Assembly: GCA_023231475.1 (NCBI GenBank)
Contig: JALJEE010003043.1
Span: 1-21,181 of the forward strand
DNA: 21,181 bases
Source of the DNA: Seison nebaliae
Lineage: Eukaryota; Rotifera; Pararotatoria; Seisonacea; Seisonidae
Direction of reading: 5' to 3'
Positions 20,440-21,181 of this stretch are shown here, piece by piece. How positions within the stretch are numbered: position 1 is the stretch's first letter; every line of letters starts with the position of its first letter. Position numbers and translations under genes: made by a program. The notes under the pieces are model-generated. The model ran no database searches and was not told where the DNA came from. It was given only the letters and a program-made list of their open reading frames with translations.

Positions 20440-20598
20440 TGTTAAAGTGTTTGTGAAAAAACCGGTTGCCGGACAGTTCTACTCCTTTTTATACAATTAC
20501 GGAGACTTGTTTATATATATCTTGTTTCTATCTATACCTATCTATATATCTACAATATATTAGTGCTGTGAATATGATCCGTGAGTCCAAAGTGATAA

Positions 20599-20733
20599 GA
20601 CTCGAGTCCTCCATATATTTTGGAAAAAAAAAATCCAGACATGATAAGAGTCCTATACATACATGGCTCGAGCCAAGCTATTAGCCAGACTCATGCTTTG
20701 GCTCGAGTCCTCTCATGAATCGGAATCGATTCC
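20599..20733. repeat. Cluster of perfect palindromes (CTCGAG and ATCGAT cores)
   Basis: GACTCGAGTC lies at 20599-20608, TGGCTCGAGCCA at 20664-20675, a third CTCGAG at 20702-20707, and GGAATCGATTCC at 20722-20733. The three CTCGAG units share flanks: two continue GAGTCCTC. Four C+G-containing symmetric sites within 135 bases stand out in A+T-rich DNA. They look like dimeric protein-binding sites or a degenerate satellite-like unit. Confidence 0.6.
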
Positions 20734-20849
20734 TCTCTAAGTGACCATAGAAAAAGCTGCATGGTTCAGCATTTCCAAACGCTTTCAAAAGATGGATTAT
20801 TCTTTAAATTTATTTATTTTATTAAGAATACAATCCCAATTTTGGATAA

Positions 20850-21181
20850 TTAGGAAATAGAAACTAAATTCGCAAAAAAGTTGGTGAGACCGGAAAAATT
20901 ATTATTACGAATGAGCCCACGGCCAAGTGGAATGTGAGAGAGGAGAGCATCCGGTACATACTCATCTACTTTGAAACGGACAAACATATTCTGGCATCCG
21001 ATAAGGATGAAGGATATGTAATTTGATAATAAGAACAAAGATAATGGAGAGGTGAATTAAATTGTTCACATTGCAGAAATTCCGGAAACGGAAACGGCGA
21101 TGTCAAAATGTTTTCCGACAACGAGAGATACCTCTCTAGCAGAACCACCGGAAAAGGAGGTAGTTCTACAATGGAAAACAT
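20850..21181. other. Possible edge of a further coding region, strand undecided
   Basis: G+C content rises here and both strands are open. On minus, a frame enters from the right edge and runs to 20966 (71 codons, with FPVVLLERYLSLSENILTS), overlapping another at 21038-20850 with HIPLGRGLIRNNNF. On plus, a stop-free frame crosses about 20870-21020 (with KWNVREESIRYILIYFETDK), followed by a GT...CATTGCAG segment and further open sequence to the edge, but the phases do not join. I recognise no domain. One strand is probably a real exon that continues outside the window. Confidence 0.3.

Larger units (their letters stand above)
20183..20870. other. Intergenic 3' flank of the membrane-protein gene
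   Basis: No coding frame of interest on either strand. The stretch contains an AATAAA signal, the second 34-base repeat copy, a short pyrimidine and AT-rich run near 20500-20560, and a cluster of perfect palindromes at 20599-20733, each listed separately. Confidence 0.5.

Noticed and set aside
1-21181. Retroelements, DNA transposons, tRNA, rRNA or CRISPR
   Set aside because: No reverse transcriptase, integrase, transposase or capsid-like frame, no long terminal repeats, no clover-leaf or regularly spaced repeat array was seen on reading through both strands.

Overview
This window is A+T-rich eukaryotic DNA from a compact, intron-containing genome. Most predicted introns are 38-76 bases long. 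The best-supported gene is most like the animal VPS13A/VPS13C type, so a small invertebrate (nematode-like or similar) is the most economical reading. No closer placement is justified from the sequence alone.

Bases 1-428 are the 3' flank of the main gene. A candidate poly(A) signal lies on each strand there, so an unseen plus-strand gene probably ends at or just left of the window. Bases 429-15664, minus strand, are one complete VPS13-family bridge-like lipid transfer protein gene. I rebuilt it by hand: start codon at 15664, stop at 429, about 25 exons, 4,690-4,713 residues. Four small exons encode the chorein N-terminus. One uninterrupted 9.4-kb exon encodes most of the lipid-transfer rod. 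About twenty short exons encode the VAB (adaptor-binding) domain, the APT1 region, the ATG2-like C-terminal helices and the PH-like end. All reading phases close exactly.

Bases 15665-17940 hold no gene I can name. They contain a diverged direct repeat of about 190 bases (one copy just upstream of the VPS13 start), a palindromic TCTAGA cluster, one copy of a 34-base dispersed repeat, and several small open stretches of doubtful status.

Bases 17941-20182, plus strand, are best explained as a multi-exon gene for a 525-residue single-pass membrane protein: signal peptide, four early cysteines, Ser/Thr-rich stalk, C-terminal membrane helix with a tiny cytoplasmic tail. I do not recognise the family. 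Bases 20183-20870 are a 3' flank with a poly(A) signal, the second 34-base repeat copy and a cluster of perfect palindromes. Bases 20850-21181 look like the edge of another coding region, strand undecided.

The two main genes are transcribed divergently and nothing suggests a shared pathway. The most unusual signal is in the splice sites: 23 of 24 VPS13 introns, placed mainly by protein homology and phase, start with GTT rather than the usual GTA/GTG. I saw no tRNA, rRNA, CRISPR or recognisable transposon or retroelement.
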